Shown: piece after piece, positions 6,240-6,657 of the stretch | Position numbering within the stretch: the first letter of the stretch is position 1 | Layout: each line of letters begins with the position of its first letter | Origin: Patescibacteria group bacterium | GTDB taxonomy: Bacteria > Patescibacteriota > Microgenomatia > Levybacterales > UBA12049 | DNA length: 6,657 nt | Assembly: GCA_018900295.1 (NCBI GenBank) | Contig: JAHIGH010000271.1 | Coordinates: 1 to 6,657, forward strand | Direction: 5' to 3' | Notes under the pieces: model-generated | The model's input: only the letters and a program-made list of their open reading frames with translations | What the model was told of the DNA's origin: nothing | Database searches by the model: none | Translations under genes and position numbers: made by a program

Positions 6240-6657
6240 GAACTTTAGTATCACCAACCACACAAATCTCCCAAGAGCCAACTGCCTCCTCCACCTCCAC
6301 GGCTCACGGATCAATCGATACAACCACTCCATTCCCATTGCCCGTATCATAAATGGCGCTCGTTCGACTCTACCGCTGATATAATCAAATGCCCCTCCCA
6401 CCCCCATCGCTACTTTAACCGGCAAATGATCGAGATTCTCATAGATCCACTCCTCCTGCTTCGGATGCCCAAACGCCACAAAAAGAATATCCATAATAGG
6501 AATCGAAGTCTTCAAGTCTTCAAGTCCAAAGTCTTCAGGTCCATTTTCACTATCACTTGACGACTTGACGACTTGACGACTTGACGACTTGACGACTTGA
6601 CGACTTGACGACTTGACGACTTGACGACTTGACGACTTGACGACTTTATAACTTGAC
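6228..6657 (-). CDS. WecG/TagA/CpsF family (GT26) glycosyltransferase, 5' end outside window
   Basis: This is the C-terminal half of a GT26 enzyme, the family that transfers N-acetylmannosamine or a related sugar to a lipid-linked acceptor at the membrane. Signatures in order are DILFVAFGHPKQEEWI (6491 downwards), AMGVGGAFDYISGRVERAP (around 6410-6354) and EWLYRLIREPWRWRRQ (6329-6282), which is the membrane-associating C-terminal appendage. The frame is open without a stop from 6230 to the window edge. The possible TTG at 6515 or ATG at 6494 would leave out the whole N-terminal domain and its catalytic Asp, so I treat the gene as continuing beyond the window. Between the edge and the DILF motif it reads through an 8-bp tandem array (octapeptide SSSRQVVK repeated) and then SENGPEDFGLEDLKTSIPIM, where normal family members have a short, direct connection. 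Whether the gene is intact, variable or broken depends on sequence to the right. Confidence 0.8.
   Translation of the reverse strand, partial: SSYKVVKSSSRQVVKSSSRQVVKSSSRQVVKSSSDSENGPEDFGLEDLKTSIPIMDILFVAFGHPKQEEWIYENLDHLPVKVAMGVGGAFDYISGRVERAPFMIRAMGMEWLYRLIREPWRWRRQLALGRFVWLVILKFIKL
6508..6542. repeat. Short degenerate 8-bp array inside the GT26 gene
   Basis: Plus-strand units are GTCTTCAA (6508-6515), GTCTTCAA (6516-6523), GTCCAAA (6524-6530, one base short), GTCTTCAG (6531-6538) and a partial GTCC. On the coding strand they encode GPEDFGLEDLKT. The minus-strand unit GACTTGAA resembles the plus-strand unit GACTTGAC of the neighbouring long array, so the two arrays are inverted relative to each other and could pair as a stem with regular mismatches. 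Confidence 0.75.
6555..6657. repeat. Perfect 8-bp tandem array (ACTTGACG x 11) inside the GT26 gene
   Basis: Eleven identical ACTTGACG units occupy 6555-6642, followed by a variant ACTTTATA (6643-6650) and a seventh-base-complete unit cut by the window edge. The true length is unknown. On the coding (minus) strand the unit is CGTCAAGT, and three units make 24 bp or 8 codons. All three minus-strand frames are free of stops and encode the same octapeptide in rotation (RQVVKSSS). On the plus strand every frame meets TGA. The array contains no separate spacers, so it is not a CRISPR. Confidence 0.95.

Noticed and set aside
6228..6515. A short independent gene starting at TTG 6515
   Set aside because: The frame stays open to the window edge, and the product would lack the whole GT26 N-terminal domain. 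It is better read as the 3' part of a longer gene.
6555..6657. CRISPR array
   Set aside because: The units are 8 bp and contiguous, with no unique spacers and no cas genes nearby.

Overview
The window is an AT-rich bacterial segment dominated by glycosyltransferase genes, most likely part of a locus for surface polysaccharide or glycan assembly. Style suggests an uncultured Candidate Phyla Radiation (Patescibacteria) genome: compact genes, 4-13 bp overlaps, no recognisable Shine-Dalgarno sequences, and a GT4 C-terminal tail of the type DIRGDWIIKKTGI...GLCEA...RIY.MP that I associate with that group. This assignment is an inference. TGA serves as a stop for two genes, so the standard bacterial code fits.

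Left part (1-3590, plus strand): the 3' end of a GT4 glycosyltransferase, a short intergenic gap holding a REP-like palindromic element, then three tightly packed genes: a GT2 family enzyme (407-1324) and two GT4 enzymes (1321-2439 and 2427-3590). The three overlap one another and look translationally coupled.

Middle (3587-4976): a TTGACA promoter that overlaps the last GT4 stop codon, an AAA_14/DUF4143 ATPase gene with a PD-(D/E)XK-like C-terminus (3643-4914), and immediately after it a 19-codon orphan piece of a GT4 C-terminus (4917-4976). The orphan and the 3' end of the preceding GT4 gene form a 35-bp direct repeat with one mismatch. Recombination between the copies would remove the ATPase and leave an intact GT4 reading frame, so the ATPase looks like a cassette placed in the 3' end of a GT4 gene.

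Right part (4973-6657, minus strand): a fourth GT4 gene convergent with the rest, its stop codon overlapping that of the orphan fragment. It has an extended -10 promoter a few bases from its ATG and is probably leaderless. Upstream of it lies the C-terminal half of a WecG/TagA/CpsF (GT26) glycosyltransferase that runs off the window. This gene is bracketed and invaded by 8-bp tandem repeats: eleven perfect ACTTGACG units lie inside its open frame, with two degenerate octamer arrays further along.

The main points for a second look are the octamer array in the GT26 gene (a candidate length-variable or phase-variable switch), the direct-repeat-flanked ATPase cassette, and the GT4 genes' mosaic of AT-rich bodies joined to GC-richer, conserved tails.
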